64,000 nucleotides of DNA from Croceitalea dokdonensis DOKDO 023 (GCF_001306415.1 NZ_LDJX01000004.1:223501-287500); one strand, 5' to 3'. Shown: positions 44,178-54,026, numbered from the stretch's first letter. A program made the numbers and translations. Notes: a model not told the origin generated them from the letters alone.

Positions 44178-46619
44178 ATGAAAAAATTAATTGGTCTTTG
44201 TTGTATTTTGTTTTCTTCTGGTTTGTTGGCCCAAGAAGCACTCACCTACCAGAAACCTTCTGAAGAAATCTTGGAGCTTGTAGACGCACCCCTTGCGCCG
44301 TCGGTCATTCTAACAGATGACGGGGAGCATATGGTTTTGTTGTACAGGGACGCCTACAAGAGTATTGCAGAACTATCGGAACAGGAGCTGCGCCTTGCCG
44401 GCCTCCGCATTAACCCTAAAACCAATATTGGCAGCAGAACAACCTACTACAACAACATCAAGGTAAAAAAAATAGGTGGCAATGAGACCCTACAGGTGGC
44501 CAACCTGCCGTCTGATCCCAGATTGGCAAACTTTAGCTTTTCACCGGACCAATCCAAGGTGGCGGTTACCAATACGACCAAAGATGGTGTGGAAGTATGG
44601 GTTCTTGACATCGCAAAAGCAGCGGTCACCAAATTAACGGATGCCAATGTCAATGCCAATATGCGTGATGTTATTAATTGGTTTAAGGACGGGGAATCCC
44701 TTTTGGTTAAGATGCTGCCCCCGGACAGGAAACCTTTGATCAATGTTTTGGAGGCTGTTCCAGAAGGCCCAACCATATCCTCCAACAATGGTAAAAAAGC
44801 GCAAAATAGAACCTATCAAGACCTGTTAAAAAACCCAAATGACGAATTCAACTTTGAACAACTTGCCAAATCTGAACTCTACAAAGTAAGTTTGGATGGT
44901 GCTACATCCAAATGGATGGATACCGATCTTTACGGGAACATTAGTTTTTCCCCGGATGGAAATTATGTAAAGGTAGTGACCATTGACCGTCCGTTCTCCT
45001 ATTTGGTGCCCTACTCTAGATTTCCATCCGCCACCACCATTTATCGGAAAGACGGAAGTTTGGTAACACGGTTACTGGAAGTTCCCTTGATAGAGGACCT
45101 ACCCAAGGGATTTATGGCGGTAAGAATGGGTATGCGAAGTATTTCTTGGCGTGCAGACCAACCAGCCTCCCTTATTTATGCCAAAGCTTTAGATCAAGGA
45201 AATCCTGAAAATGAGGTGGCTTGGCGGGATGCGGTCTATCAATTGGATGCTCCTTTTGATGGTGAAGCAAAAGAACTCCTAAAAACCAAAAACCGGTTTA
45301 GGTATATACAGTGGGGCAATACCCATACAGCGATTGCCCATGACTACTGGTGGAACAATAGGAATACAAAAACCTATCTGTTTGACCCTTCTGACTCCAA
45401 TACGCCACCAGAAATCATTACGGATAGAAACTATCAAGATGTCTATAGTGACCCTGGAGTATTTGTCACAAAACGTAATGAATATGGCCAAAACATTCTT
45501 GCCTTAGATGGCACCAATGCCTACCTGTTGGGAGACGGGTATACCAAGGAAGGTCAATTTCCCTTCGTAAATGAGCTTAATTTAAAAACCAAGGAAACCC
45601 GCAGGCTGTACACCTCCACGCTGAGGGGCAAAAAAGAGGATTTAATGGATTATGATGTGGGCCAAGACAAGCTTTTGGTGCGTGTAGAGTCTGCCAATGA
45701 ATACCCTAACTATTACTTTAAAAGTATCAAAAAGAATAAGCGTCCAGAACAATTAACAAATTTTGAGAACCCTTTTAAAAGCATACAAGAGGTACATAAA
45801 GAGGTAATTACCTATAAACGAGAGGATGGACTGGAACTCACGGGAACACTTTACTTGCCTGTAGGCTATGATAAAAAGAAGAAAGAGAAAATGCCAATGA
45901 TTCTTTGGGCATATCCAAGAGAGTACAAAGACAAGGGAAGTGCATCACAAAACACCCAGAACCCAAATGAATTTACCTATCCGTACTGGGGGTCGCCCAT
46001 TTATTGGGTAACCAAAGGTTATGTGGTCTTGGACGACGCGGCTTTCCCCATAATCGGTGAGGGCAAAGAACAACCTAACGATTCCTTTAGAACACAGTTG
46101 GTGGCCAACGCAAAGGCCGCAATTGATGCCGTGGACAACATGGGTTATATAGACAGGAAAAAAGTAGCTGTGGGCGGTCATAGTTATGGCGCCTTTATGG
46201 TGGCGAATTTATTATCACATTCCAATTTGTTTGCCGCAGGAATTGCAAGGAGTGGCGCATACAACAGGACATTGACACCATTTGGGTTTCAGAGTGAAGA
46301 GCGAAACTATTGGGAAGCCCCTGAAGTATATTACACCATGTCCCCCTTTATGCACGCTGATAAGATGAAGACCCCATTATTACTCACCCATGGACAGGCA
46401 GACAATAATTCCGGCACCTATCCCATGCAAAGCGAACGGTACTTTAACGCGCTAAAAGGACTGGGCGCCACCGTAAGGTTGGTCATGTTCCCAAAAGAGA
46501 GCCACGGTTACCGTGCCAAAGAAAGCATCCTGCATCTACTCTGGGAGCAGGACCAATGGCTAGAAAAATATGTAAAGCAATCTAAAACCCTTGATGTTAG
46601 GCAGCCAGTGAAAAATTAA
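44178..46619 (+). CDS. Exported S9 family serine peptidase
   Basis: An 813-residue exported peptidase with a signal peptide (ending near GLLAQE), a beta-propeller of about 530 residues and a C-terminal alpha/beta hydrolase domain. The catalytic triad can be placed: Ser669 in GGHSYGAF, Asp742 in HGQADNNSG and His776 in KESHGYRAK. The sequence resembles the group annotated as glutamyl endopeptidase-like prolyl oligopeptidases. Likely cleaves oligopeptides in the periplasm. Monocistronic, with a possible terminator structure after it. Confidence 0.92.
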   Translation: MKKLIGLCCILFSSGLLAQEALTYQKPSEEILELVDAPLAPSVILTDDGEHMVLLYRDAYKSIAELSEQELRLAGLRINPKTNIGSRTTYYNNIKVKKIGGNETLQVANLPSDPRLANFSFSPDQSKVAVTNTTKDGVEVWVLDIAKAAVTKLTDANVNANMRDVINWFKDGESLLVKMLPPDRKPLINVLEAVPEGPTISSNNGKKAQNRTYQDLLKNPNDEFNFEQLAKSELYKVSLDGATSKWMDTDLYGNISFSPDGNYVKVVTIDRPFSYLVPYSRFPSATTIYRKDGSLVTRLLEVPLIEDLPKGFMAVRMGMRSISWRADQPASLIYAKALDQGNPENEVAWRDAVYQLDAPFDGEAKELLKTKNRFRYIQWGNTHTAIAHDYWWNNRNTKTYLFDPSDSNTPPEIITDRNYQDVYSDPGVFVTKRNEYGQNILALDGTNAYLLGDGYTKEGQFPFVNELNLKTKETRRLYTSTLRGKKEDLMDYDVGQDKLLVRVESANEYPNYYFKSIKKNKRPEQLTNFENPFKSIQEVHKEVITYKREDGLELTGTLYLPVGYDKKKKEKMPMILWAYPREYKDKGSASQNTQNPNEFTYPYWGSPIYWVTKGYVVLDDAAFPIIGEGKEQPNDSFRTQLVANAKAAIDAVDNMGYIDRKKVAVGGHSYGAFMVANLLSHSNLFAAGIARSGAYNRTLTPFGFQSEERNYWEAPEVYYTMSPFMHADKMKTPLLLTHGQADNNSGTYPMQSERYFNALKGLGATVRLVMFPKESHGYRAKESILHLLWEQDQWLEKYVKQSKTLDVRQPVKN

Positions 46620-46623
46620 CTTT

Positions 46624-46705
46624 GGTTAAGTTACGTCCGTGCAGGTGTTTTGGGCAACCTTTTTGTTAAACGTAATGCCTATTGAACCTCAACTTAACCT
46701 TTTTT
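46624..46705 (+). terminator. Possible long-range inverted repeat terminator after the S9 peptidase gene
   Basis: GGTTAAGTT (46624-46632) is exactly complementary to AACTTAACC (46691-46699), which is followed by six T. The 58-base loop is long and partly foldable, so this is only a candidate. Confidence 0.35.
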
Positions 46706-46737
46706 ATTGACATGAGTCTGGCATAAAAAAGATACTG

Positions 46738-48048
46738 TTAATCTAGGTACTGCCTAAAATTATTGACGTTCACCGTTGCTTTTAAATCATGGAGCAGATT
46801 GTACAAACCAAAAAAAGTACGGTTGATGTATAGGAAATGTTTGGAACCCCTGTTTCCGTTCATTTTTCTGATTTGTTCGTCCTTGGAATAGCGTTCGCTC
46901 AAATCTGCAATCTGCGACCAGAATTCATCCGCACCAAAATCAAACCTATCTTGGTTAAAAGGAGAAGTAAACAAACTCAACATTTCCTTGAACAGTGCCT
47001 TAAAAAAGTCGAGCTCCTTTTGGGAATCGGTTGGCGACAAAATTTCCAACTCATATAATTTTTCCGAGAAAACCACTTCATTGTTGATGTTGTCCTTTTC
47101 TGCCAACTCAAAATAAGGAACATAAAATTCATCCGGAATATCCTTTATGCAACCAAAATCAATAGCAATTAAGGTATTGTCCGCACTGATCAAAAAGTTA
47201 CCGGGATGTGGGTCCGCGTGCACTTTGCGCAGGCCATGAATTTGAAACATATAAAAGTCCCATAATGCCTGGCCCAAGGTATTGCCCACTTCTTTGGTAA
47301 AGTCTGTTTTCGCAAATTCACTCAGGTGCAGTCCTTTCATCCAATCCATGGTAATGATGCGTTCGCTGGACAATTCTGGATAGTATTTTGGAAATTCCAT
47401 GTTGGGAATGATGCTACAGGCTTCCGTAATTTCCTTACTCTGTTTTAGCTCAAGGATATAATCCGTTTCCTCCACCAGCTTATTTTCCACTTCCTTGAAG
47501 TATTTGTCCGAATCCTTTCCTTTTAGGTTGAACATGCGAATGGCAATGGGCTTTACAATGGCCAAATCACTGCTTATGCTCTCCGCAACCCCTGGATATT
47601 GTATTTTAACGGCCAAGGTTTTTCCGTCTTTGGTGGCCTTGTGAACTTGGCCTATACTTGCCGCATTCACGGAATTGCGCTCAAAGGTATCAAACACCTC
47701 TTCTGGGTATTTTCCCAAATATCTTTTAAATGTTTTACGGACCAAAGGGGCGGACAAGGGCGGTACGGAAAACTGTGAAAGCGAAAACTTTTCCACATAG
47801 GCACTGGGCAGTAGGTTTTTTTCCATGCTCAGCATCTGGGCAACCTTTAGGGCACTCCCCTTTAAACTTTTAAGACCATCATAGATATCCGTTGCGTTGT
47901 CCTCATTTAGTTGGTCTTTGCCCAAGTCTGGATTTACCAATTTTTTACTGTAATATTTAGCGTAGTTCCCACCTATTTTAACACCGGTTTTCACCAGCTT
48001 TCCCGCCCGTTCTATTTTTCCAGTAGGTATTTTATCCAATGTTTTCAT
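46738..48048 (-). CDS. AarF/UbiB family ABC1 atypical kinase
   Basis: An ABC1 (ADCK-like) kinase-fold protein; relatives support ubiquinone or other isoprenoid-lipid pathways. The motifs are LKGSALKVAQMLSMEKNLLP (KxGQ-like, KVAQ here), ASIGQVHKA (Ala-rich loop), VEETDYILELKQ, VHADPHPGNFL and IDFGC. Length 436 is normal and no C-terminal membrane helices stand out. Lies 24 bases after a TetR-type gene on the same strand, a pair seen in other Bacteroidota, so the regulator may control it. Confidence 0.9.
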   Translation of the reverse strand: MKTLDKIPTGKIERAGKLVKTGVKIGGNYAKYYSKKLVNPDLGKDQLNEDNATDIYDGLKSLKGSALKVAQMLSMEKNLLPSAYVEKFSLSQFSVPPLSAPLVRKTFKRYLGKYPEEVFDTFERNSVNAASIGQVHKATKDGKTLAVKIQYPGVAESISSDLAIVKPIAIRMFNLKGKDSDKYFKEVENKLVEETDYILELKQSKEITEACSIIPNMEFPKYYPELSSERIITMDWMKGLHLSEFAKTDFTKEVGNTLGQALWDFYMFQIHGLRKVHADPHPGNFLISADNTLIAIDFGCIKDIPDEFYVPYFELAEKDNINNEVVFSEKLYELEILSPTDSQKELDFFKALFKEMLSLFTSPFNQDRFDFGADEFWSQIADLSERYSKDEQIRKMNGNRGSKHFLYINRTFFGLYNLLHDLKATVNVNNFRQYLD

Positions 48049-48072
48049 AGGTACAAGTCTAAATAATAAGGT

Positions 48073-48729
48073 TTACGCAAAATTTTCTTTGTACAAAAAT
48101 TTGCCAAAATCTATGATGCTGTCCAGAGGAGTATTATCAAAAACATCAAATATGGTGGTCACGGACTTTTCTATGGCCAGATCTGTCTTTTCAAAACCTG
48201 CAGAAGAATCGTCCATCCAAAATTTCAACAAGAAAAGAAACTGCACCCAAGCACCTTCTGAGAATATCCTTGGGCTCTGTTTGGTTATTTTTAGGGTCTT
48301 GTCCGCATTACCTTCTTCAATCAATTCTGTGGCAAACCCCTTAATATGGGAACGCAGTTCTTTTAACTCCGTCATTTTATCCAACATCTTACGGTCATTG
48401 TCCAAAGCAAATAGGACATAACTACGGTTTAGGGTCAACAGCTCAAACATGGTGTAGAAAAAAGTAAGCATCTTGTCCTTGTTGCTAAAACTAGCGTAGT
48501 CCTTATTCTTATTCAGCAAATTGGAAGTATTCTCAAAAAAGGCATTCCAAATGCCCTTTTTTAAACTATCAAAAGAACCAAAGAACTGATAAAAACCTTC
48601 TTCAGAAATCTTGTTCTCCTTACAAAATTTGTAAACGGATTTTGGGTGCATTTCGTGTTCCAACACATAATCCATATACATGCCTATAATTTTTTCTTTT
48701 GTGATTTTAGGATTTGCCTTCGTTGCCAT
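48073..48729 (-). CDS. TetR family transcriptional regulator
   Basis: 218 residues with an N-terminal helix-turn-helix (residues about 10-55: ITKEKIIGMYMDYVLEHEM; KFCKENKISEEGFYQFFGS) and a helical ligand domain (FFYTMFELLTLNRSYVLFAL). The second helix region is slightly unlike the usual TetR 'TTRDIA..VG' pattern, being YKFCKENKIS, which is typical of a Bacteroidota TetR branch. It precedes aarF on the same transcript and probably autoregulates both. The ligand is unknown. Confidence 0.85.
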   Translation of the reverse strand: MATKANPKITKEKIIGMYMDYVLEHEMHPKSVYKFCKENKISEEGFYQFFGSFDSLKKGIWNAFFENTSNLLNKNKDYASFSNKDKMLTFFYTMFELLTLNRSYVLFALDNDRKMLDKMTELKELRSHIKGFATELIEEGNADKTLKITKQSPRIFSEGAWVQFLFLLKFWMDDSSAGFEKTDLAIEKSVTTIFDVFDNTPLDSIIDFGKFLYKENFA

Positions 48730-49095
48730 AGTATTTTGTTGAATTAAAAATCTAATTTATTCTACTTATTGCTCATTACTCCCTCCAAAAATAGCTATTA
48801 AAGGAAAACGCGCCCCTTAAGATGAAGCGCGTTTTCAACAACCTAACCAATAAATAAACAAACTTGTTGTAAGTAAATCTTTTTCATAGCAATTAGTTTA
48901 CCACAACCACTACAAATATACATGTTGTTTAATTATTATTGATATTTATTAAACAAAATTATTGTTAAAGTTTAGGGAACACGCCCATCGTGTAAATGTC
49001 ACTTTGTCACCTTGCCCAGCTTGGTACTTTTATTGCCCTGTGGATAAGTGAGCTTAAATATTAATAATTCATTACATCCATAAAAAATAAATCAT
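48730..49095. other. Intergenic region between divergent tetR and htpG
   Basis: No gene is supported. A perfect hairpin GAAAACGCGC / GCGCGTTTTC (48804-48813 and 48827-48836) resembles a terminator but there is no gene to end, so it may be a structural or regulatory element. The 200 bases before htpG are AT-rich and would hold its promoter; I could not place one with confidence. Confidence 0.5.
48804..48836. repeat. Perfect inverted repeat
   Basis: Ten-base arms GAAAACGCGC and GCGCGTTTTC separated by 13 bases, followed on the right by CAACA rather than T. Confidence 0.6.
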
Positions 49096-50985
49096 ATGGC
49101 TACAGGTAAAATAAATGTTTCCGTAGAGAACATTTTTCCTTTGATAAAGAAGTTTTTGTATAGCGACCATGAGATTTTCCTTCGAGAGCTGGTGTCCAAC
49201 GCAACAGATGCCACTTTAAAACTAAAGCACCTTACGTCCATAGGGGAAGCAAAGGTGGAATATGGCAATCCGAAAATAGAGATTAAGGTAGATAAAGAGG
49301 CCAAAAAAATACACATCATTGACCAAGGTATTGGTATGACAGCGGATGAGGTTGAGAAATACATTAATCAGGTAGCGTTCTCCGGTGCTGAGGAATTTCT
49401 GGACAAATACAAAGATACTGGCAAGGATGCAGGGATTATAGGTCATTTTGGCTTAGGTTTCTATTCTGCTTTTATGGTAGCTGACAAGGTGGACATCATC
49501 ACTAAAAGTTTTAAAGATGAGCCTGCGGTGCATTGGTCCTGTGATGGCTCCCCGGAGTTTGAACTTAAAGAAAGTGACAAAACAGAAAGGGGTACTGAAA
49601 TTGTGCTACATATTGCGGATGATTCTACGGAGTTTTTGGAAGATGCCAGAATTACCGCTTTACTTTCTAAGTACAATAAATTTATGCCGATACCCATAAA
49701 ATTCGGCACAAAAACTGAAACACTTCCCAAGCCCAAGGATGCCAAAGAGGATGACCCAGCACCAACACGGGAAGTAGATAACATTATTAATAATCCTGAT
49801 CCTGCATGGACCAAGAAACCCGCAGATTTAAAAGAGGAGGATTATAAAAATTTTTACAGGGAACTCTACCCCATGCAATTTGAAGAGCCTTTGTTCAATA
49901 TCCACCTTAACGTGGACTATCCGTTCAACCTTACCGGAATTTTGTATTTCCCCAAGTTGACCAATGATATGAACATACAGAAAGACAAAATTCAACTCTA
50001 TCAAAATCAGGTCTTTGTAACGGACAACGTAGAGGGTATTGTTCCTGAATTTTTGACCATGCTACGTGGGGTGATAGATTCTCCAGATATTCCACTAAAC
50101 GTTTCAAGGTCTTACTTACAGGCAGATGGAGCAGTAAAAAAGATATCCTCCTACATTACCAAGAAGGTTGCCGACAAACTAAATTCCTTGTTTAAAAACA
50201 GTCGTGGGGATTTTGAGCAAAAATGGAACGATATTAAGGTTGTCATTGAATACGGAATGCTCTCCGAAGATAAGTTCTTTGAAAAAGCCGAAAAATTTGC
50301 CCTGTACCCCACCGTGGATGGCACTTATTTTACCTACGGGGAACTGGAGGCCAAAATTAAGGATACCCAGACGGACAAGGATGATAAAATGGTGATCCTA
50401 TATGCATCAGATAAAGAATCCCAGCACAGCTATATAGAAGCGGCTAAGGCCAAAGGGTATGAAGTTTTATTGTTGGATTCTCCCATAGTACCGCATCTAC
50501 TGCAAAAACTGGAAACCTCTAAGGAAAAGATTTCCTTTGCCAGGGTGGATGCAGATCATGTGGACAATCTTATTAAAAAAGAGGACACTACCATTTCTAA
50601 ACTCTCTGATGAAGAAAAAGAAAAGGTAAAGGAACAGATTGAAGCCGTCCTAGAAGCGCACAATGGGTTTACCGTGCAAATGGAGGCCATGGATAGTAGC
50701 GCTCAACCTTTTATGATTACGGAGCCAGAATTTATGCGCCGTATGAAGGATATGCAGCAAACCGGAGGTGGTGGTATGTTTGGCATGGGCAATATGCCAG
50801 ATATGTTTAACCTTATTGTCAATACCAACCATGAGTTGGTGAGTGAAATTTTGAACACCAAGACCGCAAAAAAACGGGAGCGCCTTATTAACCAGTCGTT
50901 AGATTTGGCAAGGTTATCAAAAGGTTTGCTCAAAGGGGAGGAATTGACCAAATTTATTAGTCGTAGTTATGACATGATCAAGTAA
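49096..50985 (+). CDS. htpG: Hsp90-type molecular chaperone HtpG
   Basis: ATP-dependent chaperone. The N-terminal GHKL ATPase domain has FLRELVSNATDATLK, DQGIGMTADEVE and GHFGLGFYSAFMV (N, G1, G2 boxes). The middle and C-terminal domains follow (YFPKL; RGVIDSPDIPLNVSRSYLQ). Length 629 matches E. coli HtpG. Transcribed alone; a terminator follows at 51005. Confidence 0.96.
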   Translation: MATGKINVSVENIFPLIKKFLYSDHEIFLRELVSNATDATLKLKHLTSIGEAKVEYGNPKIEIKVDKEAKKIHIIDQGIGMTADEVEKYINQVAFSGAEEFLDKYKDTGKDAGIIGHFGLGFYSAFMVADKVDIITKSFKDEPAVHWSCDGSPEFELKESDKTERGTEIVLHIADDSTEFLEDARITALLSKYNKFMPIPIKFGTKTETLPKPKDAKEDDPAPTREVDNIINNPDPAWTKKPADLKEEDYKNFYRELYPMQFEEPLFNIHLNVDYPFNLTGILYFPKLTNDMNIQKDKIQLYQNQVFVTDNVEGIVPEFLTMLRGVIDSPDIPLNVSRSYLQADGAVKKISSYITKKVADKLNSLFKNSRGDFEQKWNDIKVVIEYGMLSEDKFFEKAEKFALYPTVDGTYFTYGELEAKIKDTQTDKDDKMVILYASDKESQHSYIEAAKAKGYEVLLLDSPIVPHLLQKLETSKEKISFARVDADHVDNLIKKEDTTISKLSDEEKEKVKEQIEAVLEAHNGFTVQMEAMDSSAQPFMITEPEFMRRMKDMQQTGGGGMFGMGNMPDMFNLIVNTNHELVSEILNTKTAKKRERLINQSLDLARLSKGLLKGEELTKFISRSYDMIK

Positions 50986-51004
50986 CTCCTGACCACCATA
51001 ATCC

Positions 51005-51046
51005 AAAAAAACCGCACAACTTTAGTTGGGTTGCTGCGGTTTTTTT
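51005..51046 (+). terminator. Intrinsic terminator after htpG
   Basis: AAAAAAACCGCA (51005-51016) pairs with TGCGGTTTTTTT (51035-51046), and a smaller CAAC/GTTG hairpin sits inside. The final T-run is clear. Confidence 0.85.
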
Positions 51047-51090
51047 GTGCAAAAACGATATCTTGTTCATGCTGTTATCTTTAACAACCC

Positions 51091-52422
51091 ATGAACAACG
51101 ATTATAAAAGTCCTGCCTTTAGAAAGCTCCTAGACTCGCTCCAACAACAAAGTTGGGAACTAGAGCTTATTATATCGGGTTTTGCGATTTTTGGTCTTTT
51201 TACGGCATACCACCCCATATTGACCGAAATGCTCAACGCGGAAAGTAACGGACAGGTGTTTACGTTCGTCATTAATCTAGTGGCCCTTATCGCTTGCTCC
51301 ATTTTAATTTTTAACCTGCTGCTCCATGTTGTTTTAAGAGGGGTCTGGATTGGGGCCTTGGGGTTGCGGTATGTATCTGGGGATATTGATTTTGAGGTAT
51401 TGAAATACGGGGCACAGTTTAAAAATTATCTTAAAAAACGTATTATTTCCTTTGATCGTTACATTGCTACCTTAGAGAACTATTGCAGTGTCCTTTTTGC
51501 CCTTTCATTCCTTACCATATTCTTTGTTCTTGGTCTTACCTTAATGATTTTGGCCATTGCGCTGGTAGGTAATTTTATCATAGATAACCAAGACCTGCCC
51601 AACTGGATTTCAAACTTTGTTGGGATTCCCTTAATGGTGTTTCTTGTGGTTGGTATGCTTTTGACTTTCTTTGATTTTATAAGCCTTGGACTATTAAAGC
51701 GCAACAAATGGGTGGCTAAAATATATTTCCCGGTATATTGGGTTTTTAGCTACATCACCCTGTCCTTTTTATACAGACCCCTTCTTTATAATTTTTTGGA
51801 CAATAAATTCGGGAAACGGTTAATTATGATGTTGACCCCTATTTATATTGGTATTCTACTTCTTACGGGATTGGAAGTAAGGACATCCAATTATTTTAAT
51901 GCGGAGTTAAAATCAAGCGCCTTCATTGCCAATAACGAAAATTACCGTGACCTAATTACCGATACAGATGATATCCCTGCACAAATGACCATACAATCAA
52001 AGGTCATTAGGGCTCCCTATATTAATGTATTTATTGGGTATACCGAGGCTATTGAAGATAGGGTGCTCGGCTTTAATGATTCCTTAAAGCCCGAAAAAGA
52101 CAGGCGCGGCCTAATATCCAACAATATTAACTTTAGTTCCAATGATTGGTTTGATCGCATAAAAAATAAGGATAGTATCAGAAAAATATACCTAAAAACC
52201 TTTAATGACATTTATTCGTTCAAAATTGATACTTTGAACATTCCGGGGAACTTTATTTTAGCCACCGATAACAAAGAACGCGTTACGTTTGAGTCCTATA
52301 TTCCTATTAAAGAACTACCAGAAGGCCAACACCTGTTGCAACTGTTGCGGAAAGAAAGAAAAAAAGACACTTTTGTAGAGACGGTACGGGTAAAGATTCC
52401 TTTCTGGTACTATAAAGAATAG
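51091..52422 (+). CDS. Unrecognised multi-span membrane protein
   Basis: 443 residues that I cannot place in a named family. About five to six hydrophobic segments: near residues 25-45, 55-80, 130-160, 175-200, 205-235 and 245-260. The last 180 residues are soluble (SAFIANNENYRDLITDTDDIPAQMT; ISIKELPEGQHLL-like), probably periplasmic, with many acidic and charged turns. Codon use is like that of its neighbours. The next gene starts four bases after its stop, so it is the first gene of a unit with DoxX and MOSC proteins. Confidence 0.75.
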   Translation: MNNDYKSPAFRKLLDSLQQQSWELELIISGFAIFGLFTAYHPILTEMLNAESNGQVFTFVINLVALIACSILIFNLLLHVVLRGVWIGALGLRYVSGDIDFEVLKYGAQFKNYLKKRIISFDRYIATLENYCSVLFALSFLTIFFVLGLTLMILAIALVGNFIIDNQDLPNWISNFVGIPLMVFLVVGMLLTFFDFISLGLLKRNKWVAKIYFPVYWVFSYITLSFLYRPLLYNFLDNKFGKRLIMMLTPIYIGILLLTGLEVRTSNYFNAELKSSAFIANNENYRDLITDTDDIPAQMTIQSKVIRAPYINVFIGYTEAIEDRVLGFNDSLKPEKDRRGLISNNINFSSNDWFDRIKNKDSIRKIYLKTFNDIYSFKIDTLNIPGNFILATDNKERVTFESYIPIKELPEGQHLLQLLRKERKKDTFVETVRVKIPFWYYKE

Positions 52423-52425
52423 CGT

Positions 52426-52785
52426 ATGATCTACCCTTGGCACCTCTACACAATGGCGGCAATGTATATTTTTGCAGGCTTCATGCATTTTATTAAACCT
52501 AAAGCCTACCTGCGTATTATGCCACGGTACCTACCCAACCCTAAAGCACTGGTTTTTTGGAGCGGGGTTGCAGAGATTTTATTGGGTATTGGTTTATGTT
52601 TTAGCCTTACAAAGAATGTGGCTATTTGGGGCATCATAGCTATGCTTCTCGTTTTTTTATTGGTTCATTTTTATATGCTTTCTGGCGAAAAGGCTTCCGC
52701 AGGCGTACCTAAATGGATTCTAGTTTTACGGATTCCACTGCAATTTGGACTCATGTACTGGGCATATGGATATTTAGCATTTTAA
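52426..52785 (+). CDS. DoxX-like family membrane protein
   Basis: 119 residues with four membrane helices and the DoxX-like pattern AAMYIFAGFMHFIKPKAYLRIMPRYLP ... FWSGVAEILLGIGL. Members occur in quinone-linked or thiosulfate-oxidising contexts, but most have no known role. Lies 4 bases after the preceding gene. Its end is close to the MOSC protein start. Confidence 0.85.
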   Translation: MIYPWHLYTMAAMYIFAGFMHFIKPKAYLRIMPRYLPNPKALVFWSGVAEILLGIGLCFSLTKNVAIWGIIAMLLVFLLVHFYMLSGEKASAGVPKWILVLRIPLQFGLMYWAYGYLAF

Positions 52786-52796
52786 ATTGTTTTGTG

Positions 52797-53429
52797 ATGG
52801 AAGTTATTGCTGTTAACATAGGAGAAAAAACTAAAACGGAATGGAAAGGAAAAACCATTGAAACCGGTATTTATAAATTTCCGATATCCGGTGCCATTCA
52901 CCTAGAAAAGGAAGATGTAAAGGGTGATAGTGTAGTTGATAGGAAATATCATGGTGGAGAATTTCAGGCTGCCTATTTGTTCAGTGCAGACAACTATTCC
53001 CACTACAAAGAGAAATATCCCCATTTAGAATGGGATTGGGGCATGTTCGGGGAAAATATAACCATAAAGGGGCTTAAGGAATCCCATCTGTTGGTTGGCA
53101 GCACCTACAGCTTGGGAAAAGCGCTTGTGCAAATTACACTTCCCAGGGAACCCTGCTATAAATTAGGCATACGCTTTAAAGACCAATCTGTTTTAAAGGA
53201 TTTTATAGCGCACAATTGTCCAGGCACCTACGTTAAGGTGTTAGAGCCGGGTGAGGTAAAAGCAGGGGATTCCATGGTTTTGGTAAATGAAGCGATCAAT
53301 TCTGTATCCATTGCTGATTTTTACCGGTTGTTGTATGCTAAAGAAAAAGACCAAAAAGTTTTACGATGCTTAATTGACCATCCTAATGTCCCAGAATCCA
53401 AACGTAAAAAACTTCAAAAATTAAGCTAA
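52797..53429 (+). CDS. MOSC domain protein (YiiM-like)
   Basis: 210 residues. The N-terminal part (VNIGEKTKTEWKGKTIETGIYK) and the MOSC core with DRKYHGGEFQAAYLF, WDWGMFGENITI, REPCYKLGIRFKD and the conserved Cys in the last phrase match YiiM-type MOSC proteins, which bind molybdenum cofactor and detoxify N-hydroxylated compounds in E. coli. The start at 52797 (ATG) is chosen because it gives the usual N-terminus; the frame continues upstream inside the DoxX gene. A terminator-like hairpin on the opposite strand follows. Confidence 0.88.
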   Translation: MEVIAVNIGEKTKTEWKGKTIETGIYKFPISGAIHLEKEDVKGDSVVDRKYHGGEFQAAYLFSADNYSHYKEKYPHLEWDWGMFGENITIKGLKESHLLVGSTYSLGKALVQITLPREPCYKLGIRFKDQSVLKDFIAHNCPGTYVKVLEPGEVKAGDSMVLVNEAINSVSIADFYRLLYAKEKDQKVLRCLIDHPNVPESKRKKLQKLS

Positions 53430-53434
53430 AAAAA

Positions 53435-53455
53435 CCCCAACACAGGGTGCTGGGG
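53435..53455 (-). terminator. Intrinsic terminator after the small secreted protein gene
   Basis: Read on the minus strand, CCCCAGCAC pairs with GTGTTGGGG (one G-T pair) around a 3-base loop, then eight T follow. It lies after the stop at 53487. Confidence 0.8.
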
Positions 53456-53486
53456 CCAAACTTGAATTGATTAACTAAAAACTAGA

Positions 53487-53858
53487 CTACTTTACTTCAA
53501 TTTTTTCTGTGAATTTCTTATCGTTATCAATAACAACAACGGTATAATTGTCTTTATAAGCTTTTTCAAAATTGAAAGCTTTTTCCACAATCATTTCGCC
53601 CTTGAAGACCTCTTTAAATACCACCCTGCCTTCGCTGTCATAAATTTTAACGACAACATTCTCCTGGTCTAAATTCAAGAGATTAACAAAAACCTTTTGT
53701 CCTTTTTGCGTAAATACCGGATCTGTATTTATATGGACCAGTTTCTTCTCTACCTCAAAAGCCTTTTTTCCAAAAGTACTAACAGGTTCTTTTGCCAAGC
53801 CTACTACTGTAGTAAACATTAAGGCTGCTAAAACGGTGTTTTTCATGATTGTTTTCAT
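53487..53858 (-). CDS. Small secreted protein with beta-rich C-terminal domain
   Basis: 123 residues with a signal peptide (cleaved near VVGLAKE). The mature part forms a small Ig-like domain (VFVNLLNLDQENVVVKIYDSEGRVVFKEVF), which resembles the C-terminal sorting-domain fold of the Bacteroidota type IX system, yet it stands alone here without a cargo and its end (EKIEVK) is not a perfect match. Role unknown; could be a stand-alone DUF3244-type protein. Confidence 0.75.
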   Translation of the reverse strand: MKTIMKNTVLAALMFTTVVGLAKEPVSTFGKKAFEVEKKLVHINTDPVFTQKGQKVFVNLLNLDQENVVVKIYDSEGRVVFKEVFKGEMIVEKAFNFEKAYKDNYTVVVIDNDKKFTEKIEVK

Positions 53859-54026
53859 AACACTTGTATTAAATGATTTGTAAAAAATTTACAGTACAAA
53901 CATACCAAGAAGCTAAGTCCATTACTACGACAGTTTTATCCAATTTGTATTCTAAATTAACCCTTGACAGTCCTAAAAAAACCTTAAAGGATAATTTACA
54001 ATAGATTTTGGTTAAATTTGTATTGA

